57,414 nucleotides of DNA, from positions 1 through 57,414 of the forward strand of contig CAYMBP010000006.1 in NCBI GenBank assembly GCA_964388745.1, read 5' to 3'. The stretch is from CAYMBP01 sp964388745. GTDB taxonomy: Bacteria; Babelota; Babeliae; Babelales; RVW-14. The notes below the pieces were generated by a model. It had not been told where the DNA came from, did not search any database, and saw only the letters and a list, made by a program, of their open reading frames with translations. Below, piece by piece: positions 46,315 through 55,592 of this stretch (position 1 is its first letter; each line of letters starts with the position of its first letter). Both the position numbers and the translations under genes were made by a program.

Positions 46315-48953
46315 TCTTTAATAAATTTAATAAAAACATCGTCAGCAAGAAGATATTGTAAGTAAAAAGCAAAGTCTTCTTGAAGATTAAAGTTTTTCTG
46401 AATTTGCGCATTAAAGTTTTCATTTACATCGACAGAAACAATACCTTTAATTCCTCCTCGTCCAGACTGATTGGTGAAATCAGGAGTAATTTGAATATAG
46501 CGCAACGGTCTTGTTAGTCGGCTAAAAAAGCTTGAAGTTTTATCTTTTAGGACCTTATTCCCTAAAATAATATCATTCAAATTATAAAGCAACATAGCCG
46601 GTAAGTCAGCTTGCAATGTTGTTTGATCAGACCCTGAAAGCAATAAACTTATAATTTGCTCTTCACTTAATGATGGTGTTGATTCAAGGTGAATCGTTGG
46701 ATTATTCAGTGAGCCTGCAAGATAAAGTGAGATAATATATTTGTGAATCCTACTCTTTGCAACAAGATCTATCATGGGATCTTGCAGGGCATGAGTAAAA
46801 AACTGAATATAGCCACGCTCTATAATAAGTTTATTTCTAAATAAATTAAGCACCCCCTCCTCAAGCGAGATCATACCTACAAGATAAGGCTCCAATGATT
46901 CATTGCGATGCACTTTAATGTCACAATTAACCGTTGCTTGAAAATTGGGTGTTGTAATTGAAAGGGGATTTTCAGTAATTAATCCACATATTCCACGAGC
47001 AGATTCAATAGACTCTCTATTATCAGAAAGAGGCCACAAGCTTGGCGATGACTTACAACAAAATACCTGCTCTTTAAGAAGAGCTCTTCGCGCAACAAGT
47101 GATCCATAATAACGATACGGCCAACCAGATTTTTTAGTAAGCAAAACATGACCATATATTAATCCATATGCATGCTGTTTCCAATTAATAAAAAGATCCT
47201 GCACTTCAAGAGGAATACTCAAAAAATCAATAGCACCATCTGATGAAAAAGTTGCAAGTGCATAAGGAATAATAATCTGCCCCTTACCAAAACCAATTTT
47301 AGCCTTTTTTAGCACAAGAGTATGAGTATCAACATTTACAGTAAACAAAGTACTTAAATTTTTAATAAGCGTTCGATTCTCAGGGAAATAAAAAGTTCCT
47401 GATTTAAGTAATAAATTCCCTGTTAAAAGATGCTCACTCTGGCTTATTACTACGTCAAATAAAGCTTTATTTCCTACACAATACTGGTCAAAGAAGTCTC
47501 CACCAACATTTTTAAGTACATCATAACTCAATACTCCTTGAAGTCTTTTATGTGAATCTTTTCCTAATGTTAATGAACATAGTTGTTCACTCCCATCTTG
47601 AATATGCAAAGAGGTACAATGCAAAAAGGGATCCAATGAAAAATGTGCATGTCCCTTCAGTCTGCTATCAAAAGAACAAGCAACATCAAACGTATCCTTG
47701 CATACATTCACAGTACATGAAACATTATGTTTTTGATGAGTTATCTGATCTGAAAATTGCCCACACCCTTTAATTTGAATACTGCCTTCATTGCTTGATT
47801 GTATATCAATCCGGCAATGCTCTTTCTTAATATACCATTCGTGAAATCCCGTCCTTATGGAATGCGTTGGCCATAATGATACTTGCTTTTCATTATGCAA
47901 AGATCCTGTAATTTTGCCATCACTATACTTTATCTTACCAGAAAAAAAAGGTCTTTTTTTCTCATAAATACCCACTTTTGCAGCCACAACATTTGCACCA
48001 TTTTTATAAAGCACAGAGCCTGAAAGCATCACATCTCCTCTCTCCAGCTCTTTGCTCTTGCATAATTTTTGCAAAAAATAAGATTTGCTTTGCATGAATT
48101 CTGTCATAGGTAGCTGCAATGCAAAAAGACTTTTACCAAAAAGTGACCCCTTCCAATAACCACAAACATCAGATTTTTGAGTCTTTAATAGACAAGAAAA
48201 ATAATTCTTCTTTAATGCTCCTTCTAGAAAAAGAGGATCTTTTATATCCTTATGTTGCAACATACATGCAGCTTTTCCTTGTAAGTCGCCACTTTGAACA
48301 GAATAATCAAACCAACAATCAAGATCTAAAAACTGAAGAAAATTATACTGACTCTCATTAAACCCAACACCCAGCTTTTTGCCTACTATTTTAGTAGACA
48401 AGCAATCACCTGCGCTGCTTTCTCTCATTTTAATAGTACCCTCAAAAGAGGCTTCATATGAACGACTATTTATTGTGTCTTGAAGTGAAAAATCAATATT
48501 TTTTAAAGTAATAGAATTCAGCTCTACTGAAAATAAGAGGCTCTTTGCTTTTATAATATTCTGAATATGTTTAATTAATAAACAACCCTCTTGATTAATT
48601 TGAGTACAAGCTTTAATGCCTTGTAGGTCTACATCAAAAATAATTTTATTTTGAGTCAAAAAAGTAAATATTGAAAAATAGAGACGCCCATATGCAAAAC
48701 GCCAAGAAAAATCATTTTTATTCTGTGACACAATACGGCAATTTTTTCCCTCTATACTCATAGCAAAAAAATTAACTCGTATATCAGCACAGGCTATGCT
48801 AACCCCCCATTCCTTTTCCAACATCTGAATGAGCTTTTTGTGACAATAAAGCTGAATTTTTTTACTTTGCTGTATGAAAAAACATGATCCAAGTAAACCC
48901 AAAAAAACAAAAAGTATAACCTCTTGAAAAGCCTTTTTAGAGTAAACAGTCAT
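46266..48953 (-). CDS. tamB: TamB-like translocation/assembly protein (DUF490)
   Basis: 895 residues from the ATG at 48951-48953. One N-terminal membrane segment (about 10-27) anchors a long beta-rich periplasmic part, and the C-terminal DUF490 region has hallmarks such as EGVLNLFRNKLIIERGYIQFF, IIYLSL-type strands, SLSEEQIISLLLSGSD and a terminal EVEVRLKL strand. TamB/AsmA-type proteins bridge the inner and outer membranes, and help lipid transport or barrel assembly. It is shorter than E. coli TamB (1259). The start is 2 bp after the preceding stop (AAAGAG ribosome site); a GTG at 48977 is less likely. Confidence 0.82.
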   Translation of the reverse strand: MTVYSKKAFQEVILFVFLGLLGSCFFIQQSKKIQLYCHKKLIQMLEKEWGVSIACADIRVNFFAMSIEGKNCRIVSQNKNDFSWRFAYGRLYFSIFTFLTQNKIIFDVDLQGIKACTQINQEGCLLIKHIQNIIKAKSLLFSVELNSITLKNIDFSLQDTINSRSYEASFEGTIKMRESSAGDCLSTKIVGKKLGVGFNESQYNFLQFLDLDCWFDYSVQSGDLQGKAACMLQHKDIKDPLFLEGALKKNYFSCLLKTQKSDVCGYWKGSLFGKSLFALQLPMTEFMQSKSYFLQKLCKSKELERGDVMLSGSVLYKNGANVVAAKVGIYEKKRPFFSGKIKYSDGKITGSLHNEKQVSLWPTHSIRTGFHEWYIKKEHCRIDIQSSNEGSIQIKGCGQFSDQITHQKHNVSCTVNVCKDTFDVACSFDSRLKGHAHFSLDPFLHCTSLHIQDGSEQLCSLTLGKDSHKRLQGVLSYDVLKNVGGDFFDQYCVGNKALFDVVISQSEHLLTGNLLLKSGTFYFPENRTLIKNLSTLFTVNVDTHTLVLKKAKIGFGKGQIIIPYALATFSSDGAIDFLSIPLEVQDLFINWKQHAYGLIYGHVLLTKKSGWPYRYYGSLVARRALLKEQVFCCKSSPSLWPLSDNRESIESARGICGLITENPLSITTPNFQATVNCDIKVHRNESLEPYLVGMISLEEGVLNLFRNKLIIERGYIQFFTHALQDPMIDLVAKSRIHKYIISLYLAGSLNNPTIHLESTPSLSEEQIISLLLSGSDQTTLQADLPAMLLYNLNDIILGNKVLKDKTSSFFSRLTRPLRYIQITPDFTNQSGRGGIKGIVSVDVNENFNAQIQKNFNLQEDFAFYLQYLLADDVFIKFIKDQRGDIGSEVEVRLKL

Positions 48954-48955
48954 GA

Positions 48956-49486
48956 TCAACTCTTTAATTCTTTCCACTCTTCAGCATCAAGCTCATAAAT
49001 ACGCAAAGCAGCTTGACCAGAAACAGCATTTGTCAAAGCAACAGCCCGTGCATAGCAATTATCAACAAGATAAAGTGTTCCAGAGCTCATTCCACCAGAT
49101 GGAAAAAATCTAATAACAGCTCTCTTGTCCTTAAGCTCAAATGTACATGGCTTTACAATAATTGATGTTGGATAAGCAGGTGGACCACGAACTCCTGGTA
49201 TAAAGCCATAATCAACACCAACTGCAAATTCATGCTTAGAGCGCAAACCCTGCAGTGAATCAAATTCATACGACCGACTTTCCATATGCAATACTAAAAG
49301 AGACTCCTCTCCTGATGCCAAGGCAAGCTGCTGCATATTATGGCATGTTGTCTTTAAAAGAAAAACCTCATGTAATAAACGCGTATCATTCAAAATCGGC
49401 CTTTGTGTAACCAGCAATAAAATAACAAAGGTCAACCCAACAACAATGAGTAACTCAATAAGGGTGTGACCTCCAATTAACTTCAT
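48956..49486 (-). CDS. Type II/IV pseudopilin-like protein
   Basis: 176 residues starting MKLIGG-HTLIELLIVVGL, a prepilin leader with a Gly at the cleavage site, then the hydrophobic helix with the expected Glu at +5 (HTLIE). The usual Phe at +1 is His here. The globular part (Cys pairs, VDYGFIPGVRGPPAYP) resembles GspH/FimT pseudopilins. Pseudopilins are built into secretion or type IV pilus machines, none of whose other genes is visible here. Its start overlaps the ruvA stop by four bases (ATGA), so it is translated with ruvA. Confidence 0.75.
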   Translation of the reverse strand: MKLIGGHTLIELLIVVGLTFVILLLVTQRPILNDTRLLHEVFLLKTTCHNMQQLALASGEESLLVLHMESRSYEFDSLQGLRSKHEFAVGVDYGFIPGVRGPPAYPTSIIVKPCTFELKDKRAVIRFFPSGGMSSGTLYLVDNCYARAVALTNAVSGQAALRIYELDAEEWKELKS

Positions 49487-50088
49487 TGCTGCAAACTTGA
49501 AAGATAGGCAAGAGCCCCCCTAATAAGTTGATCAAGCGATGCAGATTGATCACTATGCTTTTGACCAAGAAAAGATATTGCCTGTGATACTTCTTGCTTT
49601 GAGTAATTTAATGAGGTCAAAACTTCACGAACATTTTGCCAATGCTCAATAGAGCCTTTTTTGCCTGCTTCTTGCGGATACTGCTGCGCAAGCTTATACA
49701 CCTTATCCTTAATTTGAACAATAAGATACTCTGCTTTTTTAGGTCCAATCCCATTAATAGTACTTAATCCCGAATGATTTTGCTGCATAATCATTTCAAT
49801 TAACTCTGCAGATGATCGCTGAGCCAAAAGATTCATTGCAAGCGATGGACCAATTTTAGGACAATCAATTATTAATAGAAAAAGAGCTCGGTCTTTTTCG
49901 TTACTAAAACCATACAAAGATGGCCCTTGTTCAGCACTCCAATTAAAATAGACAAAAAAGGCGGCTTGCACTCCAACAATAAAGTCCCCAGCCTGAGGAA
50001 CATGCAAGGCAAACCCCACACCATGACAATCAAGAGAAATTGATCGCTCTTTTACATCGATAATTTTCCCAGAAAGTCGATCAATCAT
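49483..50088 (-). CDS. ruvA: Holliday junction DNA helicase subunit RuvA
   Basis: RuvA binds Holliday junctions and loads the RuvB motor. 201 residues, the normal size. Domain I OB-fold (MIDRLSGKIIDV start; HGVGFALHVP), domain II helix-hairpin-helix (INGIGPKKAEYLIVQIKDK near 105-125), a linker with acidic-basic residues, and a C-terminal domain III (NYSKQEVSQAI). ruvB and ruvC are not in the window. Start ATG overlaps the upstream stop by four bases, so it is part of a membrane-protein operon, an unusual setting. Confidence 0.95.
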   Translation of the reverse strand: MIDRLSGKIIDVKERSISLDCHGVGFALHVPQAGDFIVGVQAAFFVYFNWSAEQGPSLYGFSNEKDRALFLLIIDCPKIGPSLAMNLLAQRSSAELIEMIMQQNHSGLSTINGIGPKKAEYLIVQIKDKVYKLAQQYPQEAGKKGSIEHWQNVREVLTSLNYSKQEVSQAISFLGQKHSDQSASLDQLIRGALAYLSSLQQ

Positions 50089-50813
50089 GCAATGCCTCTC
50101 TTAAGATAAACCTCTATAATATCTGCAAATAAATGGATACCAATTGGAATATCTTTCTGATAAAGCAAAAAAGATGAGCCATCTTTTTTGTTTATACAAA
50201 GAGCCTGCATTTTTTTCACTTGCCCTTCTCCCCTGGTTGCAATAACTTTCTCCTCAACCCCAATGGAATGAATAGCTTGCCATGGAATAACTTGATTACA
50301 AGAAATAAACTCTAAAGCCGTATCATTAAATGTAGCCCATACTTCTTTTTCATAATGATTATCCATCTTAACCATAATGTCCAACAAACAACAAAATAGA
50401 GCCATGCCTGCAGAAGTACAAGTAAAAAGTGATGACTCCAAATGAATTAACTCGGTCCAAAAACTGTTAGACCGCGCAACGTTATTGCTACTAGCTGCCA
50501 TTATTACTTGATTCATCATATAAACGCTCAATAGCCCAAGAGGGAGACAAAAAATAAATTTATCTCTAAGTCTTTCGTCGTGCATGTGCTCTGCAAAACT
50601 ATTACCATAATAATTACAAACATGCACACAACCCTGATCAATAACAATATTTTTTGAGTACTCCTCAGCAATTTGTGCAATTTTGTCATAAGTAGTTTTT
50701 TCTGCATTAACTAATAGAGAAGAAGACGGATCTTCAGAAGTTGCACACAGCAAAGAATATCCACAGCTCACGACGAACAAAGAAACGTAAAAAAAAGTTT
50801 TTAAATACTGCAT
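50085..50813 (-). CDS. Membrane protein with PH-like C-terminus, paralogue B
   Basis: 242 residues from the ATG at 50811-50813 (AAAGGG 5 bp upstream). N-terminal signal or membrane segment (about 1-20), a further hydrophobic segment near 80-105 and another near 125-145, then a C-terminal domain starting EVWATFNDTALEFI with IPWQAIHSIGVEE. The W-x-x-I-x-x-I and following strands resemble bacterial PH-like domains. Its neighbour upstream shares the same plan. No function is known. Its stop overlaps the ruvA start. Confidence 0.6.
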   Translation of the reverse strand: MQYLKTFFYVSLFVVSCGYSLLCATSEDPSSSLLVNAEKTTYDKIAQIAEEYSKNIVIDQGCVHVCNYYGNSFAEHMHDERLRDKFIFCLPLGLLSVYMMNQVIMAASSNNVARSNSFWTELIHLESSLFTCTSAGMALFCCLLDIMVKMDNHYEKEVWATFNDTALEFISCNQVIPWQAIHSIGVEEKVIATRGEGQVKKMQALCINKKDGSSFLLYQKDIPIGIHLFADIIEVYLKRGIA

Positions 50814-50827
50814 GCAACCCTTTATTT

Positions 50828-51523
50828 TTAATAATAGATACAACGTTCAACAAATACTGGAATATAAATCTTTAAACATTCCAACAATGCACCAAATGGA
50901 ATAGGACATTCCATTTGATTGCAAGTATAATCTTCTTGATTCCCAACAAATGTTAGTTTTGAACCATCAGTTGACAGAGCTAATCCTTTTATCTCTTGCC
51001 ATAGTAGCTTTTTATTCTCTAAAGTAATACCACTTTTGCTCAAAGTTGCCCACAAACAACGCTCCCATTTGCTGTGCCCTTTTAACAAATTATAGTAAGA
51101 GCTAAGAAAATAACATGAAGAAAAGCCTAGCAACGCTGCCTGCGTAAGCTGTCGCATAGAAACAGCATCAAGATTAAAATAGTGAGCCATAGTTTCACCA
51201 TATCCATCAGTATCACTAAGAGAAGCTGTGCGAAGATGAAAAGTTTCTTCTGAAGCTTCATAATCAGCAGCTGCAATAACAACTCCAGCAACTCCAATTG
51301 CCATGCCTGTAAGTTTTTTAACTACATCCATTGAGCAAGAATGTGGTTTTTGCCAATAAATATCTATATTCTTCTCGCTACCCTTTCTTAAAAATTCAAC
51401 AGAGGCACCCTCAGGCAAGCTAGACATTATGGTTGAAATTTTTGCTTTAGTTTTACCCTGTAAAGACAAAAAAGCTACCCCTGTAAGAAAAAGTGATGTA
51501 AAAAAAAGACCTTTTTTCTTCAT
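50828..51523 (-). CDS. Membrane protein with PH-like C-terminus, paralogue A
   Basis: 231 residues with a signal-like segment (about 4-20), a second hydrophobic stretch near 78-90, another near 150-165, and a C-terminal domain CLWATLSKSGITL...LLWQEIKGLAL that lines up with the downstream gene (W-A-T, then L/I-x-W-x-x-I). The two are diverged tandem duplicates 14 bp apart. Function is unknown; membrane anchoring with a cytoplasmic or periplasmic PH-like unit is inferred. Confidence 0.6.
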   Translation of the reverse strand: MKKKGLFFTSLFLTGVAFLSLQGKTKAKISTIMSSLPEGASVEFLRKGSEKNIDIYWQKPHSCSMDVVKKLTGMAIGVAGVVIAAADYEASEETFHLRTASLSDTDGYGETMAHYFNLDAVSMRQLTQAALLGFSSCYFLSSYYNLLKGHSKWERCLWATLSKSGITLENKKLLWQEIKGLALSTDGSKLTFVGNQEDYTCNQMECPIPFGALLECLKIYIPVFVERCIYY

Positions 51524-51566
51524 AATACATTTCCCTTTATATTGATTTTGTAGACACTAATCCCTA

Positions 51567-51596
51567 ACTATAAACTGTAAAAATATACAATGATAA
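51567..51596 (-). promoter_or_regulatory. Promoter of the ruvA-tamB operon
   Basis: On the minus strand TTATCA (51591-51596), 18 bp, TATAGT (51567-51572), 44 bp before the first start. No other promoter is needed as the five genes have gaps of 14 bp or less or overlap. Confidence 0.5.
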
Positions 51597-51792
51597 CATT
51601 TTTAATAAAAAGTTAGTACATAAGAAGTTGTTGGCATCAACAGACAGGCAACCCCAAAATACGTAATTTTATCTTAATTTGACGAAAAAAGCATTGAGAT
51701 CACTTAATACAAAATTGCTTCATGGCAATTCATAGTGTATAAAACTTATTAACTTAAGAACAAAATAGCAAAAACTGGGCTTAAAGCAATCC

Positions 51793-52443
51793 TTATTTCA
51801 ATTTTTTAAGACGGCGCTCCTTAAGACGCTCTTTTTTTGATTTTTTTTCAGGGTTGCCCTTTTTCTTTTTTCCCCCTTCAATATTTTTAGTTGGATCTTG
51901 TACATTTTTACTCATATATTCCATGAGATTATCAAAGGATAACTCGTCAGGCTGCTGATACCCTTCAAGTATTGAGGGATCTTCATAACCATCTAATTGA
52001 TCAAAAACAGAATCTTTTATTTTTTGATTTTTTGGTAGAAGACTAAGCTCACTCTGCTTGATTCTATTTTTAACAACATCATAAAAGGTAAAGACATCCA
52101 TGGTCTCAGTATTTTTTTTGCTGCAAGCATGAATAATTGCTCGGTCTTTAGTAATAACAAGGAGATCTTTTTCTTTGTGCTTGGCTATATAACCAATAAT
52201 CCAATCATCAGCAGTTGAACGTTGCCCAGAGTAAATAACCACAACTCCCTGATGAATTTCGCGAGTTGGATGAGATAATGGACCCGCATCAAAGACAAGA
52301 ATGATCTCTGAGATTTTCTGAAATTTTAACCTTTTATATTTGGCCAACTCTTCTATGAATCTCTTTTTATAAGGGTCAAGAACTTTTTTGCTATGGGGAA
52401 AGACTTGCTTTAAAAGATTATAACCGTCAATAATAATGATCAT
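51793..52443 (-). CDS. NYN-domain (YacP-like) putative ribonuclease
   Basis: 216 residues. N-terminal MIIIIDGYNLLKQ with conserved Asp, IILVFDAGP, and DDWIIGYIAKH-(x)-KDLLVITKDRAI, the acidic motifs of the PIN/NYN nuclease fold of the YacP (Rae1) family, which cleaves mRNA at the ribosome in Bacillus. The C-terminal 40 residues are very lysine-rich (KKKKGNPEKKSKKERLKERR), probably an RNA- or ribosome-binding tail. The gene is divergent from atpG by about 65 bp. Confidence 0.85.
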   Translation of the reverse strand: MIIIIDGYNLLKQVFPHSKKVLDPYKKRFIEELAKYKRLKFQKISEIILVFDAGPLSHPTREIHQGVVVIYSGQRSTADDWIIGYIAKHKEKDLLVITKDRAIIHACSKKNTETMDVFTFYDVVKNRIKQSELSLLPKNQKIKDSVFDQLDGYEDPSILEGYQQPDELSFDNLMEYMSKNVQDPTKNIEGGKKKKGNPEKKSKKERLKERRLKKLK

Positions 52444-52523
52444 TGTTCTATTTTTCTTTGTTTCTATGTTATCATGATTTCAATGATGGTAACGTATCAG
52501 CTTAGCACATGAGAGGGGCGACT

Positions 52524-53384
52524 GTGTCAACACTTGCTTCATTACGGCAAAAAATAAAGTCTATCGAGACTACCAAAAAAATCACGCATGCAGTGCGATT
52601 AACGTCCATGTCGCTTTATGCAAAGCTTGAAAAACGCTGCAAACCTTTAGATAATTATGCACATGCTGTTGAAAGTCTATTTAAAAAAATTGTTTTGGCA
52701 GATGATGAATTGCGTAGCCCCGTATTATTTCCTGATGATCTTATGGATCGCAATCCTCTTTATATTGTAATTTCAACAGCCAAAGGGCTATGTGGAAGCT
52801 TAAACTCTAACTTATTTCGATATTTAAAGGGAACACTTTACATTGATGAGCATCAAAAGCCATCGTGGATTATTGTTGGCCAGAAAGCTGTTAACTTTAT
52901 CAATGAGAATCATACAGGAAAAGTACGTTGCTCTTATGCTGAATTAACAAGCAATAATTTTGTCACCATTGCAGATGATATTGTTGAGCAGATTATGACA
53001 GCGCAACCCTCATTTTCATCTGTCACATTTTTTCATTCCGAGCTCAAGTCAGTTTTCATACAAAAGCCAAAAAAGTACAACTTTATTCCCTTTTTGCTTG
53101 ATGACGCAGATGCTCAGCGCAATGCAGAGTTTGATGATTTTTTATGGGAGCAAGACCGCACTTGCATTGCAGACTCTCTCACTATGCGCTATATCAGAAG
53201 CATGACTATGAATGTGTTATTTCAATCATTAATTACTGAGCATGCAGCACGATTTGTAGCAATGGATAGCGCAAGTACCAATGCCGACAAAATGCTTGAG
53301 CAGCTCGTTTTGAATTATAATAAAATGAGGCAAGCACTTATTACACAGGAGGTCTCTGAGTTATCGGCGAGTTCGACTCAGTAA
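52524..53384 (+). CDS. atpG: F-type ATP synthase gamma subunit
   Basis: Gamma is the rotating shaft of F1. From the GTG at 52524 it has 286 residues, the normal size; the GTG sits 8 bp after AGAGGGG, whereas the in-frame ATG at 52509 overlaps that ribosome site, so GTG is the better start. N-terminal helix LRQKIKSIETTKKITHAVRLTS and C-terminal helix AARFVAMDSASTNADKMLEQL..YNKMRQALITQEVSEL are clear. No alpha, beta or epsilon gene is adjacent, unlike the usual atpAGD order. Its end overlaps murA by 44 bp. Confidence 0.93.
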   Translation: MSTLASLRQKIKSIETTKKITHAVRLTSMSLYAKLEKRCKPLDNYAHAVESLFKKIVLADDELRSPVLFPDDLMDRNPLYIVISTAKGLCGSLNSNLFRYLKGTLYIDEHQKPSWIIVGQKAVNFINENHTGKVRCSYAELTSNNFVTIADDIVEQIMTAQPSFSSVTFFHSELKSVFIQKPKKYNFIPFLLDDADAQRNAEFDDFLWEQDRTCIADSLTMRYIRSMTMNVLFQSLITEHAARFVAMDSASTNADKMLEQLVLNYNKMRQALITQEVSELSASSTQ

Positions 53385-54705
53385 GCGCTGCTGGCATGCC
53401 TTCAGGTTGGTCTTTGATGGTATTAATTATTGCACCAAGGTCTTTCAATTTTATTTCAAGTTTATCATATGCTCTATGCCAGTGATGCAATCCCTTAATT
53501 TTAGTTACACCTTCTGCTTTAAATCCAGCTAAAACAAGCGCGCACGCTCCACGAATATCATGAGCAAGTACTTCTGCTCCATATAGTTCTTCAACACCTC
53601 GAATGGTTGCTTTAGTCCCTAGAGTGCTAATTTGAGCACCCATTTTTTGGAGCTCTTGAACCTGCATGAGTCGATTCTCAAACACAGTCTCTTCAACGAT
53701 ACTCGTTCCATTGGCAAGGGTAAGCGCTGCCATTAATGGCGGTTGAAGGTCCGTAGGAAAATTGGGATGCGGCCCTGTTTTAATATTAATTGCTTGAGGT
53801 TTAGAGGTTGCCTTTAAAGTAATTCCAGCTGGGTTATCGTGAGGATTTGATGGATTGCCAATCGTAATAGAATGGCCCATTTCTCGAAGTTTAGCTATCA
53901 CAATATCCATATGATCAGGCCGAGCATTATTAAGCCGAATTGTTCCACCAGTCATACTTGCAGCAATTAGCAAAGTACCCGCCTCAAGCCTATCAGGAAT
54001 AATGGTATGTGTAATTGATTTGAATGCTGTAATGCCTCGAATAATAATAGCACCAGGGGCTGTTGAAATATCTGCACCCATCTTTTTCATTGCATCAATA
54101 AGGTCTAGTACTTCGGGCTCGAGAGCTGCATTGACAATCACCGTTGTGCCTATTTGTGCAGCCGCAAGCATCATAATATTTTCAGTCGCACCAACACTTG
54201 GATATTCAAGAATAATACGTCTATACTCTGTAGCTACATAAGTAGATGAAAAAAATGCTTCAACTGACTTGCCTTCTGTTTGATGAGCAACACCAAGATG
54301 AGCAAGCCCTTTGAGATGATAATTTATTGGTCGCTCACCAATAAGGCATCCCCCAGGAAGAGCAACTCGAGCTTTACCAAATCGAGCAAGAAGTGGACCC
54401 ATGACAAGGATTGATGCTCGCATAGTATTCATAATAGTTGCACAGACATCGTATCGTTTAATAGTTGAAGTATCAATAGTTAATTTTTTCTTTACTGTGT
54501 CAAAGTGAGCTTGTGCGCCAAGCTGCTCAAGCAAAAAAATCATTTTCATAATGTCAGTTGAATGGGGAACATTACTAAGTATAGAAACTCCATCAGTTAA
54601 AATAAGAGAGGCAAGAATGGGAAGCGTTGCATTTTTAGCCCCAGTGATGTTGACGGAGCCAGAGAGACCTGTAGACTTTTCTGTGGTAATGTATCCATGT
54701 GGCAT
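53341..54705 (-). CDS. murA: UDP-GlcNAc 1-carboxyvinyltransferase
   Basis: First committed step of peptidoglycan synthesis, adding enolpyruvate to UDP-GlcNAc. 454 residues: about 35 more than E. coli, mostly a tail (EGMPAALTESNSPITQRPPV-like) encoded in the atpG overlap. Lys24 in ITGAKNA and Cys120 in GGCLIGERPI match the catalytic Lys22 and Cys115, so fosfomycin sensitivity is expected (Cys rather than Asp). Other blocks, VGATENIMMLAA and TDLQPPLMA, are present. It indicates the cell makes a peptidoglycan or at least its precursor. Confidence 0.96.
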   Translation of the reverse strand: MPHGYITTEKSTGLSGSVNITGAKNATLPILASLILTDGVSILSNVPHSTDIMKMIFLLEQLGAQAHFDTVKKKLTIDTSTIKRYDVCATIMNTMRASILVMGPLLARFGKARVALPGGCLIGERPINYHLKGLAHLGVAHQTEGKSVEAFFSSTYVATEYRRIILEYPSVGATENIMMLAAAQIGTTVIVNAALEPEVLDLIDAMKKMGADISTAPGAIIIRGITAFKSITHTIIPDRLEAGTLLIAASMTGGTIRLNNARPDHMDIVIAKLREMGHSITIGNPSNPHDNPAGITLKATSKPQAINIKTGPHPNFPTDLQPPLMAALTLANGTSIVEETVFENRLMQVQELQKMGAQISTLGTKATIRGVEELYGAEVLAHDIRGACALVLAGFKAEGVTKIKGLHHWHRAYDKLEIKLKDLGAIINTIKDQPEGMPAALTESNSPITQRPPV

Positions 54706-54800
54706 AAGAATTCTTTCCCCTAGTAATAACTATAATTGTTACTATTCAATGAGTACCCATCTTACCTAGGGCGCAATAAAAAGTAAACGAGGAGACAAGC

Positions 54801-55592
54801 ATGTTTAAGACAAAAAAAATTGTATGTGTTATTCCTGCCCGGCTAAATGCACAGCGATTTCCTCAAAAATTATTGTCACAACTTGGAAGAAAGCCATTAC
54901 TTGAATGGGTCTGGAACGCTGCAAAACAAGTTAAGCTTTTTGATGATGTACTGTTTGCCATTGACGATGCAGCACTTGCTCGTCTGATTGACAGTTTTAA
55001 TGGAAAGTGGGTTATGACATCTGCTCATTGTCAGTCTGGCACTGATCGTCTTATCGATGTGCTTAATAAAGGAATTATATCTGCTGATGTGTGGGTTAAC
55101 TGGCAAGGAGACGAACCCTTTATTTCGTCAGCAATGATTGATGAGTTACTTCAGTCATGCGATGATAAGGCTGATGTATGGACATTAAGAAAAAAGATAA
55201 TAGACTCAACCGATCTTACTTCTCGCAATTGCGCCAAAGTAGTCTGTGATGCGCAGGGATATGCTCTTTATTTTTCTCGCAATCAAATTCCTTGTTTTCG
55301 TGACGAACAAGATACTGAAAAGCTTGTTAAGGAACAATGCTTTTATAAACATGTAGGAATTTACGCTTATACAACAAATGCACTTGTTACTATTAGCAAT
55401 ATGGGAGATTGTTTTTTAGAAAATGCCGAAAAGCTTGAACAGCTTCGTCAACTCTATTATGGCCTACGTATTAAGGCTCATATAACAGAGACAGAAGTAA
55501 TTGGCATTGACACTCCTGATGATTTAATAAGGGCTGAAAAGCGAATTAAAACTCAGCGCTCAACAACAGAGTCATTACTCACTACAATCTAA
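54801..55592 (+). CDS. kdsB: CMP-KDO synthetase
   Basis: Activates KDO with CTP for addition to lipid A. 263 residues; motifs: IPARLNAQRFPQKLL at the N-terminus, WVNWQGDEPFIS, YFSRNQIPCFR and FYKHVGIYAYTTNAL, all as in the family. The ribosome site GAGGAG lies before the ATG. A TATAAT at 54731-54736 is near but without a convincing -35. With kdsC (8290) it shows an LPS inner core is made. Confidence 0.95.
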   Translation: MFKTKKIVCVIPARLNAQRFPQKLLSQLGRKPLLEWVWNAAKQVKLFDDVLFAIDDAALARLIDSFNGKWVMTSAHCQSGTDRLIDVLNKGIISADVWVNWQGDEPFISSAMIDELLQSCDDKADVWTLRKKIIDSTDLTSRNCAKVVCDAQGYALYFSRNQIPCFRDEQDTEKLVKEQCFYKHVGIYAYTTNALVTISNMGDCFLENAEKLEQLRQLYYGLRIKAHITETEVIGIDTPDDLIRAEKRIKTQRSTTESLLTTI

